Below are positions 7,472 to 14,636 of a DNA stretch of 17,461 nt, in pieces. The notes under the pieces are model-generated. The model was not told the origin of the DNA. It saw only the letters and a list, made by a program, of their open reading frames with translations, and made no database searches. The stretch covers positions 1-17,461 of the forward strand of contig JAJDBA010000337.1 of NCBI GenBank assembly GCA_029261675.1, read 5' to 3'. This stretch comes from Nitrospinaceae bacterium. GTDB lineage: Bacteria; Nitrospinota; Nitrospinia; Nitrospinales; VA-1. The translations under genes were made by a program, and so were the position numbers. The number at the start of each line of letters is the position of its first letter. The stretch's first letter is position 1.

Positions 7472-8316
7472 TTAATTGCTCCAGATATTGCTTGTGCGGT
7501 GTTTCGCATGTTGTCTATATAATTTTCAGCAAGTGGATCCATTTCTTGGACGGTGGCACCTATCATTTTAGCTATTTTTTTAGCTACTGATAGACCGAAT
7601 TGTTTTTGCACAAAAATGATTTTTATATTTTGCTTTTTTCCCGCGTTTATTATTTCTTGCAATGCACGCGGACCAGGTTCTTTTCCCTGATGCTCAATAG
7701 ATATCTGCTTCAGACCGTAAGCTTCAGCAAAATGAGTCCATGCAGGATGGAATACCATAAAAGTATGGTTTTTTCCCTTTGCAAAAATTTGTCGGATATC
7801 CTGATCGAGTTTATCAATTTCTATGATAAGTGCCTGATAGTTCTTTTTGAAGAAAGCAGATTTCTCGGGCCGTTGTCTGGATAAAGCGGTTTCAATTTGG
7901 GTGACCATTATTTTTGCAAGCGGAGGGCTGAGCCAAATATGCGGATCACCTTCATCGTGATGGTGGTCGTTTGAAGGAGCCGTATTATTATTTAAAGGAA
8001 TTATTTTTAAGTTAGGTTGAATATTTTTGATTCTGGAAATCCAGACTTTCTCAAAAGGAACACCTATGCTGAAATAAAGTGTTGCATTTGCAAGGTGGCT
8101 CATTTTTTTAGGATTTGGATTAAACGTAGCAGGACTCTCACCCGAATTGACCATCACTTCAACCTGAACCTCATCACCACCGATCCGCTCAACAAAATAT
8201 TTTTGTGGCGCAATGCTCACGAAAACCGACGTTGGATCAGCTTGTACCTTACTTGGGATATATGCCAAGGTTAAAGTAATAGCTAAGAGCAGAGTATGTT
8301 TGTTAAATCGGATCAT
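7468..8316 (-). CDS. znuA: Periplasmic zinc/manganese-binding protein of an ABC importer
   Basis: A 282-residue cluster A-I metal-binding protein (TroA/ZnuA fold). Residues 1-26 form a signal peptide ending in VQA. A short acidic His loop NDHHHDEGDPH (116-126) is typical of zinc-type members. Likely metal ligands are His126 (DPHIWLSP), His190 (VFHPAW) and Asp260 near the C-terminus. The first ligand position, usually His in SPHTYEP, is Ala63 here (SPATFNP); from memory a subset of relatives shares this. It delivers metal to ZnuB/ZnuC. The ATG at 8316 yields an intact signal peptide; the ribosome binding site is weak. It is first in the znuACB unit and lies 379 bases downstream of the receptor gene, beyond a likely terminator, so it probably has its own promoter. 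Confidence 0.93.
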   Translation of the reverse strand: MIRFNKHTLLLAITLTLAYIPSKVQADPTSVFVSIAPQKYFVERIGGDEVQVEVMVNSGESPATFNPNPKKMSHLANATLYFSIGVPFEKVWISRIKNIQPNLKIIPLNNNTAPSNDHHHDEGDPHIWLSPPLAKIMVTQIETALSRQRPEKSAFFKKNYQALIIEIDKLDQDIRQIFAKGKNHTFMVFHPAWTHFAEAYGLKQISIEHQGKEPGPRALQEIINAGKKQNIKIIFVQKQFGLSVAKKIAKMIGATVQEMDPLAENYIDNMRNTAQAISGAIN

Positions 8317-8695
8317 CTTATTCTTTGATAATTTCCATTTTTGTTATGTATCCCTTGAAAGTATGGATACGAACGGAACAGTATAGAGCATTTCTACAAA
8401 GATAGCCTGTTAGAAAAACTTAAATAGGATATTTATTTTTGAATGAACTTTTTGGGGATCTTTGCCATTAAGTTTGTGGGAGATCATTGACCTTTTTTCA
8501 CCTCGTTTTTGATGAAAAGAAGACTGATACGAACATTACTCCGAGCATTGGGATCAAGGTATGTTAGGGGATGTCGGAAATAATGGAAAAAGTTATTCTT
8601 AGTTTTTATTTTGAAATAAAATATCCCTGCTACCCTTAATCGGTTAGCAGGGACTTGGAGGAAAACGGATTAAAATTTCTTTTTTGAAATTTTAA
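8317..8695. other. Gene-free region upstream of znuA
   Basis: These 379 bases separate znuA from the upstream receptor gene. No plausible coding frame was seen. The receptor end carries the hairpins listed separately. On the minus strand a TATACT hexamer near 8383-8388 could be a -10 box for znuA, but no good -35 is paired with it. A 6-bp inverted repeat, GTATCC at 8348-8353 and GGATAC at 8365-8370, lies between it and the znuA start and could be an operator. The 9-mer GATACGAAC occurs twice (8366-8374 and 8526-8534). These are suggestive only. Confidence 0.5.
8613..8653 (-). terminator. Rho-independent terminator after the receptor gene
   Basis: A perfect 9-bp stem, TCCCTGCTA (8624-8632) against TAGCAGGGA (8645-8653), with a 12-base loop. 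On the minus strand it is followed by TATTTTATTTC, giving a U-rich tail. It lies about 45 bases beyond the receptor stop and fits as its terminator. Confidence 0.7.
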
Positions 8696-8697
8696 TC
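8668..8697. repeat. Perfect 12-bp AT-rich hairpin overlapping the receptor stop codon
   Basis: GATTAAAATTTC (8668-8679) and GAAATTTTAATC (8686-8697) are exact inverse complements around a six-T loop. The arm includes two bases of the receptor TGA stop (8696-8698). It is not followed by a U-run in the minus direction, so it is not a classic terminator by itself; it could protect the mRNA 3' end or act together with the next hairpin. Confidence 0.7.
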
Positions 8698-10750
8698 AGT
8701 AATCAATTCTAATTCCGATTTCACCTCCCACTCCCGGTTCCGGCGAAAAGTTTCTCAAAAACGAAGCTGAGTTTCGGATATTTTGATTTAACAAATTGTT
8801 TCCTTTAGCATACACAACCAAATCGGTGTTTTTAAATTTTTCGACGTGGTAATGCGTATTGAGGTTAAGCAAGGTATAACCGGGTGTGCTCGCCTCCAGA
8901 ACTCCTGAATACTCCTGCCTTTCAGCACGTGTCAAGCGAAGGTTCGAACTCCAATTTCCATACCGATGATCCATTTGAAACCCCCAGCGAAGAGGTGGAA
9001 TTCGCGGAACATCACCTTCATTATTCAGCTTTGCTCGGGTGTAGTCACTGAACAAGGTTAAATCGACATCCTGTGCGGAGTTTTTCCAAACATGGAAGAT
9101 AAACTGAGCTTCATAGCCCATAAAAGTAGCTCCACCTTGCTGATAATCTACTATTGGATCACCATCAGCTGAAGTACCCCCCGTCCTTTGGGTGAAAATG
9201 TAATCATTTGCCCAGTTATGAAACAGGTTTATTTCAGCGGCTACTTTTTTTGAATTGTACTTGTAACCCAGATCTACACTATAGGTAGTTTCTTTTTTAA
9301 GATTTGGATTCCCCGTCTGAAAAGAACGGGTTGCTTCATGTCCACCATTAAAATATAGTTCCTGGACTTGAGGCGCTCTTTGTGACCGGCTCAAAGCCAA
9401 GTTGAATGAGCTATGATCATTGATTTTCACCAGATCAGATACGGAAACACTGATAGGAATAAAATCTTGATCCGGATTAGCACGTAACTGAGAGTCCAGC
9501 TTAACATGCTCTATACGCAACCCGAATTGGGCCACCGTTGCTCCTAGATTGAACTCTTCCTGAATAAATCCGGCCAAATTGGTTGTATCGGTAACGGGCA
9601 CAATATACTCCCCGGTCCCTATTTCATGGGCAGAAAATTTATTGGAAATTAACTGAAAGCCCATAACCCCTCTCATTCCTAGTAGAGATTTGTGTGGTGC
9701 TTCCACCCGGCCTTCAAAAGTATCACTTGAAAAAGCAGCTTCCGTGCCTTCGATATGGTCATAATCGGTCAAGCTGAACTTGGTCTTAAACTTTTCAAAG
9801 AAACCGCCAGAACTATTCCACTCCCCTTTTAAATCGAGTTTTCTTGACTCCATTTCGATGAGGGCTTGTTCACCTCCCGCAGTACCTCCAGATGGAATCT
9901 CGTACTCCATATCCAACATGTTTCCTGAAATCCCAAAGAATCCGAAATCACCTACATAAGAAGCACCAAGCGTTCCACTTAAGTTATCAGCCTCTGAATT
10001 GTTAATAAAGCCATCCGAGTTTTCAGGAAAAGCCGTGCCAGCTTGACTGACTTGAGCTCGGGTGGCATCGATTGCATCCCCGCTGATTTTAGTATCACCT
10101 TTTCTTGAATAATACCCATCAAAGTGGTAAGCAAATTTGTTTTTACCGCCTTCGATTTTCACTGCAGTGGAACGGTTAGTGGTAGCGGAATTGTATTTTT
10201 GCTCTACCGATCCTCCTACAAGTTGATCGGGTACTTTTTCTGGAATGCGGTTATCAATAATATTGACCACACCACCAATGGCTCCACTGCCGTATAGCAA
10301 TGTAGCAGGGCCTTTTAAAATCTCAATCCGTTCTGAAGTCAAAGGCACTGCAGTTGAAGCGTGGTCAGGACTAACCTGAGAGGCATCATTGGTACCCAGA
10401 CCGTTATTCAAAACCCGAACCCGAGGGCCATCTTGACCGCGGATAACAGGAAGTCCAACACCAGGACCAAAAGACTGCCCATGAACACCCAGTTCATTTT
10501 GAAGTGTTTCTCCTATGGTGCTACCGGTTTTCATGCGTAAATTATCATCATGTAAAACGATAACTGGCTTTGCAGAACTGGAGATTTTATCCTGCATGGG
10601 TGTGGATACAATGATTTCATCCAAATGAGTTGCGTAATGCTCCTTGGGTCCTTCACTTTCTTTTTCATAATCTAAAGCAAATACTGAGGAAATAGGAATC
10701 CCCAAAAATACTAAAAATGCAATAATACATATATATGGAAATCTGTACAT
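8696..10750 (-). CDS. znuD: ZnuD-like TonB-dependent outer-membrane receptor
   Basis: A 684-residue receptor from the ATG at 10750, chosen because GGAG lies seven bases upstream and a signal peptide (to about residue 26) starts there. The frame stays open for 28 more codons upstream, but these are not signal-like. A TonB box is seen at DEIIVST (44-50). The plug contains GPGVGLPVIRGQDGPRVRV (95-113), SPDHAS (127-132) and the conserved ILKGPATLLYGSGAIGGVVN (144-163); the barrel ends in an aromatic residue (RIDY). The plug resembles meningococcal ZnuD, where Asp/His residues in the SPDH region take part in zinc binding (recalled, not checked). The His-rich surface loop of ZnuD is not evident. 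It would import zinc, or a zinc-bearing ligand, using the Ton proteins encoded downstream on the other strand. The znuACB genes follow on the same strand. Substrate is inferred from context. Confidence 0.87.
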   Translation of the reverse strand: MYRFPYICIIAFLVFLGIPISSVFALDYEKESEGPKEHYATHLDEIIVSTPMQDKISSSAKPVIVLHDDNLRMKTGSTIGETLQNELGVHGQSFGPGVGLPVIRGQDGPRVRVLNNGLGTNDASQVSPDHASTAVPLTSERIEILKGPATLLYGSGAIGGVVNIIDNRIPEKVPDQLVGGSVEQKYNSATTNRSTAVKIEGGKNKFAYHFDGYYSRKGDTKISGDAIDATRAQVSQAGTAFPENSDGFINNSEADNLSGTLGASYVGDFGFFGISGNMLDMEYEIPSGGTAGGEQALIEMESRKLDLKGEWNSSGGFFEKFKTKFSLTDYDHIEGTEAAFSSDTFEGRVEAPHKSLLGMRGVMGFQLISNKFSAHEIGTGEYIVPVTDTTNLAGFIQEEFNLGATVAQFGLRIEHVKLDSQLRANPDQDFIPISVSVSDLVKINDHSSFNLALSRSQRAPQVQELYFNGGHEATRSFQTGNPNLKKETTYSVDLGYKYNSKKVAAEINLFHNWANDYIFTQRTGGTSADGDPIVDYQQGGATFMGYEAQFIFHVWKNSAQDVDLTLFSDYTRAKLNNEGDVPRIPPLRWGFQMDHRYGNWSSNLRLTRAERQEYSGVLEASTPGYTLLNLNTHYHVEKFKNTDLVVYAKGNNLLNQNIRNSASFLRNFSPEPGVGGEIGIRIDY

Positions 10751-10770
10751 GACATGCTCCGTTGACTGTT

Positions 10771-10870
10771 TTCCGACACAGGTAGACGATTGCCATAAAT
10801 GGAAACTTACAATACAGCAACCCTCAAAATGCATTTAACGGTTCCCAAGCGTTGCATTGGGACCAGTAGC
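10771..10870 (-). promoter_or_regulatory. Possible structured leader, weakly like a cobalamin riboswitch
   Basis: The 193-base gap before the receptor has no coding frame. On the minus strand it contains, in order, GGTCCC, a CCCAA/TTGGG stem, GGGAACCGTTAAA, GGGTTGCTG, ATTGTAAG and finally TACCTG. This order recalls the cobalamin riboswitch core and its B12 box. However the CCCCGC element and the CCACTG segment are missing and the total is too short. It may be a degenerate or shortened element, an unrelated structured leader, or chance. A folding or covariance search would decide. Confidence 0.2.
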
Positions 10871-10943
10871 GCAATTCGTAATCCAGACAAGCGTCCAGTT
10901 ACAACCAGGTCAGTAAAAATTAATAATTTGAGAATAAGTCAGA

Positions 10944-11219
10944 TCAACAGAACTCTGGAGGGGCTCGGCTAATAGCCGAAGGCAGGGAAACAGTTAATAA
11001 GTCTGTTTTGCCAAATGAAACCCAATGTGTAATTTGGGCGAGAGGCGAGAAATCAGGATCGCTGTTTTCGAGACCGATATTTGATTGAACAAGGTGGCAA
11101 GATATACAATCCAGCTCTATATGAGATGATTCCAGATCATGGTCATGTAATGGGCTTCCGAATAGGACAATTACGCTGAAGCAGAGTGCCAGCATTGTTA
11201 CGGCCCATTTGGAACGCAT
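10944..11219 (-). CDS. Small secreted or anchored His/Cys protein (paralogue of the one at 11487)
   Basis: A 91-residue protein from the ATG at 11219, preceded by AAAGAG at eight bases; an upstream TTG at 11252 would add 11 residues but is less likely. Residues 1 to about 21 form a signal peptide or anchor. Then follow LHDHDLESSH and DCISCHLVQSN, and the C-terminus is SRAPPEFC. It shares the pattern LHxHD...H..DCxSCxxxQxN..LE and a C-terminal PP with the divergent gene at 11487. I know of no assigned function; small periplasmic His/Cys proteins with a RAPP-like tail occur near metal TonB receptors (from memory, DUF2946-like). CISCH formally matches a heme c motif, but clustered His/Asp suggests metal binding instead. 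It precedes the receptor gene on the same strand, so it may be first in that operon. Confidence 0.75.
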   Translation of the reverse strand: MRSKWAVTMLALCFSVIVLFGSPLHDHDLESSHIELDCISCHLVQSNIGLENSDPDFSPLAQITHWVSFGKTDLLTVSLPSAISRAPPEFC

Positions 11220-11287
11220 GATAGTTGCTCTTTTTTGATTAAAGTTTGCCAATTCAAATACCTTAAAATTATTTAATCAAACGTTAC

Positions 11288-11299
11288 GATACTATTATC
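11288..11299. promoter_or_regulatory. Fur/Zur-like palindrome
   Basis: GATACTATTATC is an inverted pair of GATAAT-like hexamers with one mismatch, close to the Fur-family half-site arrangement. It lies about 70 bases upstream of the minus-strand small gene. Zur-type control would fit a zinc locus, but one short match in AT-rich DNA is weak evidence. Confidence 0.25.
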
Positions 11300-11404
11300 T
11301 CCAAAAGGATTCAATATTTTTAATCACAATAGATTTTTAATATTTCAATTATAATAGGGAATAAATTGTTTCAATCCTTACTTTATGCCTTTTAATCCTT
11401 GGGT

Positions 11405-11432
11405 TTGTAATTCTATATTTCTGAGCTATACT
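11405..11432 (+). promoter_or_regulatory. Candidate sigma70-type promoter for the plus-strand small gene
   Basis: TTGTAA (11405-11410, four of six matches to the -35 consensus) is followed after 16 bases by TATACT (11427-11432, five of six to the -10 consensus). The start codon is about 54 bases further on, leaving room for the AAAGG ribosome binding site. Confidence 0.45.
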
Positions 11433-11486
11433 AATAAATTATGAAAAATTTTAATACTCTTTGCATCTCGACGCATCAAAGGTAGC

Positions 11487-11786
11487 ATGACTCAAACGAA
11501 TAAATTTATTTTTTCAAAACGCCTTCAAGCAGGATTTTTTATTCTGGTTTTTGGTTTTTTGACTGGATTCGCCCCCATCCTTCACAACCACGATTTCGAT
11601 CTGGAGGAAACTCACCAAGACTGTGCTTCTTGTAAATGGTATCAGGACAACGTGGAATTGGAAATCGTATGGGCTAGTTTGAGTTTTCCCCCTTCAATTC
11701 AGTCATTTTCTATTTCACATGCCGATTCGGTTACCTTTGGCGATTCGTACCCCGTTTTAAATAAAAGCCCTCCAGTTCTTCTTTAA
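11487..11786 (+). CDS. Small secreted or anchored His/Cys protein (paralogue of the one at 11219)
   Basis: A 99-residue protein. After a basic N-terminus (KFIFSKRLQ) there is a hydrophobic segment at about 15-30, then LHNHDFDLEETHQDCASCKWYQDN and a C-terminal KSPPVLL. Alignment by eye with the divergent small protein preserves two His-Asp positions, a later His, DCxSC, a Gln-x-Asn and the terminal PP. Here the second cysteine is followed by Lys rather than His, so a CXXCH heme site is absent, which argues against heme as the shared function. The start has AAAGG four to six bases upstream. It lies 379 bases before tonB on the same strand. A role in periplasmic metal handling is an inference from composition and position. 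Confidence 0.75.
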   Translation: MTQTNKFIFSKRLQAGFFILVFGFLTGFAPILHNHDFDLEETHQDCASCKWYQDNVELEIVWASLSFPPSIQSFSISHADSVTFGDSYPVLNKSPPVLL

Positions 11787-12165
11787 TTATTTCCAGCAAG
11801 ACCGAATAAGTATCCCACGGTGTCAAAAATACCAGTTTCTTTTTCTAACATTTAAGGTTCCCTTGGGGAGTTTTATTTGTAACTTGAACTGAGAAAAGCC
11901 CTTGGGAAGGTTAACGTAGGAGAGCTTTCTTCATTACGCGCGTTTTATTTTTGGCGTTGTTTGCCAACACGGCACTGCTTACTAGTGACGAAACTCTTCA
12001 CATATAAACAAAACATAAAAACTCTTAAAGAAAAACTTTAGAGACAAGTGAACTTTAAGGTGAGATAGAACGATTATTGGATTGCCTTGACAGGTTAGCG
12101 ATTAAAGGGAATATCTAAAGTTATTTCCAGTGGGGATGAGTAAATCTTGAACTGTAAAAATTAGA
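11787..12165. other. Gene-free region upstream of tonB
   Basis: These 379 bases hold no convincing coding frame. A short TCCC-TTG-GGGA stem followed by GTTTTATTTG near 11863-11878 could be a weak terminator for the small gene. TTGACA at 12087-12092 with ATATCT at 12111-12116 (18-base spacing) is a possible tonB promoter. Nothing else was recognised. Confidence 0.5.
12087..12116 (+). promoter_or_regulatory. Candidate promoter for the tonB-exbBD operon
   Basis: A perfect -35 hexamer TTGACA (12087-12092) is followed 18 bases later by ATATCT (12111-12116), a modest -10 match. It lies about 50 bases before the tonB start codon. Confidence 0.4.
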
Positions 12166-13209
12166 ATGCAAATAATTAAAACAAAAGCCAGAATTTTTAA
12201 TATTTCACAGGCCATTGTGTGGTCTGTTTTAGCTCATTTATTCTTTTTTAATTATCTTCCTGATTTTTCTTCGATGGATAGCGTAGAGCCAAAAAAGGAA
12301 ATGGAAAAAGTGCGTTTGGATATTATTAAGAAGGAAATTCCTATAAAAGCAATTAAAAAAGAAGTTTTCAAAAAAAACATAAAGCCTGTTAAGAGAGACC
12401 CAAATAAAAACCGCCCGAAAGTAAATCCATTGCCTGTCAAACCCGTTCAGAGAAAAACAAGGATGGTAACGGCTGTAAAAAGAGCTCCGAATAATCTTTT
12501 AAATTTGAAACCCCTTCCTGCAATCACTCAATATAAAAATATACAAAAAACAGAAACGCAACTCTCTAAACAATATCCTTCAGTTGCTGTTGCAAATATT
12601 TCAAGTAAAGCTTTAAGAGCCTCTCCAGTATCCTCCATAAGTGTGAATTCTCAAAATTATGCAGTTAGTCCGCACGCTTCAAAGGTGGTTCGGTCTAACA
12701 ATTCTTCTTTATCCAAGGTTTCCTATGGTTTAAAGCCAAAAGGCACAGCCTCACTTGTTTCATCTTCATTGGTCTCACCAATGGGAAGAGCGCAAATGCG
12801 AAGAGGTAAAAGAGTTTTCTTTTCCTCATTTTCTCCAACCCCCTTACCTGTAGAAAATGTTGAGTTTGAGCAGGAAAAAGAAAATGCTTTAAGCAAAGAA
12901 GAATTGGATGGTATTTGGAAGCAATATGCAAAATCAATTCAAGTGAAAATTGCCAAGGAAAAAATCTATCCTGCTTTAGCAAAGAAAAGAAGGCAGCAGG
13001 GAAAAGCAATTTTATCTTTTAAATTAAATCGAGATGGGAAGGTTTTTGATTTGAGGGTAGAAAAATCTTCGGGGTACGAAACTCTCGATCAAGCAGCACG
13101 AAGAGCTATAGAAAAAGGGGAACCTTACCCCCTAATACCTGAAACATTGAATAAGAAGTATGCGTATTTTAAAATTCCGATTTCATTTGTTCCAAGACGA
13201 GGTAGATAA
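12166..13209 (+). CDS. tonB: TonB energy-transducing protein
   Basis: A 347-residue protein. The N-terminal membrane helix (about 14-30) contains the S20xxxH24 pair (SVLAH) that in TonB proteins contacts ExbB/ExbD. A long Lys/Pro- then Ser-rich periplasmic linker follows (about 40-255). The C-terminal TonB domain occupies about 264-347, with YPALAKKRRQQGKAILSFKL, the GYETLDQAA helix and the final IPISFVP strand. It spans the periplasm and transmits proton-motive energy to outer-membrane receptors by binding their TonB boxes, here most simply the ZnuD-like receptor. It is longer than E. coli TonB (239 residues), mostly in the linker. It begins the plus-strand operon tonB-repeat protein-exbB-exbD-exbD; the next gene starts two bases after its stop. 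Confidence 0.93.
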   Translation: MQIIKTKARIFNISQAIVWSVLAHLFFFNYLPDFSSMDSVEPKKEMEKVRLDIIKKEIPIKAIKKEVFKKNIKPVKRDPNKNRPKVNPLPVKPVQRKTRMVTAVKRAPNNLLNLKPLPAITQYKNIQKTETQLSKQYPSVAVANISSKALRASPVSSISVNSQNYAVSPHASKVVRSNNSSLSKVSYGLKPKGTASLVSSSLVSPMGRAQMRRGKRVFFSSFSPTPLPVENVEFEQEKENALSKEELDGIWKQYAKSIQVKIAKEKIYPALAKKRRQQGKAILSFKLNRDGKVFDLRVEKSSGYETLDQAARRAIEKGEPYPLIPETLNKKYAYFKIPISFVPRRGR

Positions 13210-13211
13210 AA

Positions 13212-13940
13212 ATGAAGAATATTTTTAAAATCCTTGGTGTTGCGATTTTTATGATTGCATTATTTGCAAGCCTGAGTTTCGCCAAGGTTTCCAAGGTTGA
13301 TTCAAATTTTGATGGGAAAATGGATCAATGGCAACATAGTAACGAAGAGGGGGAAGTTTATAAAATCGAATATGATTCCGATTTTGATGGGGTCATTGAT
13401 CAAATTGAACATTTCTATGGTGAAAAAAAAATGTCAAAAGCTGAGTTTGATTCGAACAAAGATGGGGAAATGGATCAAGTTCAATATTATTCCCAAAGTG
13501 GAAAAGTAGAAAGAGTTGAGAAAGATTCAAAGTTTAACGGATATTTCGATTTGAAAGAATACTTTGACCCGTCGGAAAAAATTATACGAATAGAAATAGA
13601 TGAAAATAAAAATGGATTACCCGATGTATGGCAGCATTTCGATAATGACCAGAAACTTATTAGGATAGATTATGACAGTAACCAAAATGGGAAAACAGAC
13701 CGTTGGGATTATTTTCAAAACGAAAAGCTAGAAAAGGTCGGTTTTGATACAAATTCAGATTCTAAACCAGATCAATGGCAGTATTTTAGCGGGAATAATG
13801 TCTTAAAAAAGGTTGAAAACGACACAAATCATGACGGACAAATTGACCAATGGGATTACTTTGACTCCTCAGGGAAACTAATGAAGAGGGAATTGGACAG
13901 GAATTTTGATGGTAAACCAGACATGGTTCAAGACCATTAA
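13212..13940 (+). CDS. Secreted nine-repeat DxNxDGxxD protein in the ton operon
   Basis: A 242-residue protein with a signal peptide (1-24, ending SFA). The rest is nine tandem repeats of about 24-25 residues. Each starts with a D-x-N/D-x-D/N-G-x-x-D loop and continues with aromatic positions and a Gly-Lys-Leu-like turn, for example DTNHDGQIDQWDYF. The ninth repeat is cut short at PDMVQDH. The loops resemble calcium-binding EF-hand or dockerin loops, so calcium or other divalent metal binding in the periplasm is plausible. Such repeat proteins are known as hypothetical proteins in other bacteria, but I know of no role in Ton systems. It sits two bases after tonB and 36 before exbB, clearly within the operon, so co-expression is expected. 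It could be a structural spacer, metal buffer or cell-wall contact; this is open. Confidence 0.88.
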   Translation: MKNIFKILGVAIFMIALFASLSFAKVSKVDSNFDGKMDQWQHSNEEGEVYKIEYDSDFDGVIDQIEHFYGEKKMSKAEFDSNKDGEMDQVQYYSQSGKVERVEKDSKFNGYFDLKEYFDPSEKIIRIEIDENKNGLPDVWQHFDNDQKLIRIDYDSNQNGKTDRWDYFQNEKLEKVGFDTNSDSKPDQWQYFSGNNVLKKVENDTNHDGQIDQWDYFDSSGKLMKRELDRNFDGKPDMVQDH

Positions 13941-13976
13941 CAAAAACTATTTAAATAGATTTAAGGGGGAAAGCTA

Positions 13977-14624
13977 ATGTCTGGGATATTAGATTTAATC
14001 AGTAAAGGCGGGCTAGTTATGATACCCATCTTTATTTGTTCTGTTATTGCTCTAGCGATTATTATTGAAAGGTTTATTTTCTATAAAAATTATTTTATTG
14101 ATATTGAAGGATTTTTTAAACCCATTCTTACATTAGTTGAGAACGGAAATACGGAAAAGGTTTTGGAGCATTGCCAAAATAATCCAAATCCTTTAGGTAG
14201 AATTATTGAGGCTGGTCTCAATGAAAAAGGAGTTCCGAGATGGAAACTCGAAGAAAAACTAAACTTGGCAGGTCAAGAAGAAATAAATGCTTTAGATAAA
14301 AACATGCGAGGTTTGGAAGTGATTGCTACCATCTCTCCCTTAATGGGATTGCTGGGGACGGTAATAGGAATGGTTCAAGCTTTTAATAAAGTGGCTAAAT
14401 ATCAAGGGCAAGTTGACCCAAGCTTGTTGGCAGGGGGGATATGGGAGGCGCTTTTGACAACGGCTGCAGGATTAACAGTAGCCATACCAGCAGTTGTGAT
14501 GATGCATTTTTTCGACCGAAAAAAAGAGAAGATGGCATTTATGCTCAATAAATACGGGACTCAATTTATTTATTCTATGGATAAAAAGTTTTATCCTGAG
14601 TCGGCTTCTCAAGTTTCTCGTTAA
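13977..14624 (+). CDS. exbB: ExbB/TolQ/MotA-family proton channel protein
   Basis: A 215-residue inner-membrane protein with three helices, about 13-31, 114-136 and 159-179. The last two show the family motifs: IATISPLMGLLGTVIGM (116-132) and GIWEALLTTAAGLTVAIPA (154-172). Glu157 matches the conserved Glu in the third helix of ExbB, and Thr residues follow it. With ExbD it forms the proton-driven motor that energises TonB. A good Shine-Dalgarno (AAGGGGG) precedes the ATG. It lies between the repeat-protein gene and the first exbD. Confidence 0.94.
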   Translation: MSGILDLISKGGLVMIPIFICSVIALAIIIERFIFYKNYFIDIEGFFKPILTLVENGNTEKVLEHCQNNPNPLGRIIEAGLNEKGVPRWKLEEKLNLAGQEEINALDKNMRGLEVIATISPLMGLLGTVIGMVQAFNKVAKYQGQVDPSLLAGGIWEALLTTAAGLTVAIPAVVMMHFFDRKKEKMAFMLNKYGTQFIYSMDKKFYPESASQVSR

Positions 14625-14636
14625 GAGAATAAAAAT

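Larger units (their letters stand above)
11220..11486. promoter_or_regulatory. Divergent intergenic control region between the two small His/Cys genes
   Basis: These 267 very AT-rich bases separate two divergent paralogous genes and therefore should carry both promoters. The plus-strand promoter candidate and a Fur-family-like palindrome inside it are listed separately. The motif AATCCTT or its complement recurs near 11305, 11374 and 11394. No coding frame was seen. Confidence 0.7.

Noticed and set aside
8348..8370. GTATCC/GGATAC inverted repeat as a firm Zur operator upstream of znuA
   Set aside because: Only six bases per arm, unlike known Zur boxes, and the same motif was not found at the other promoters of the locus.
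10751..10834. Longer receptor start at 10834
   Set aside because: The extra 28 residues are not signal-like, while the ATG at 10750 has a well-spaced GGAG and a proper signal peptide.
10944..11219. CISCH in the small minus-strand protein read as a cytochrome c heme site
   Set aside because: The divergent paralogue has CASCK at the same place, and the surrounding His/Asp cluster suggests metal binding; a lone CXXCH in so short a protein is weak evidence for heme.
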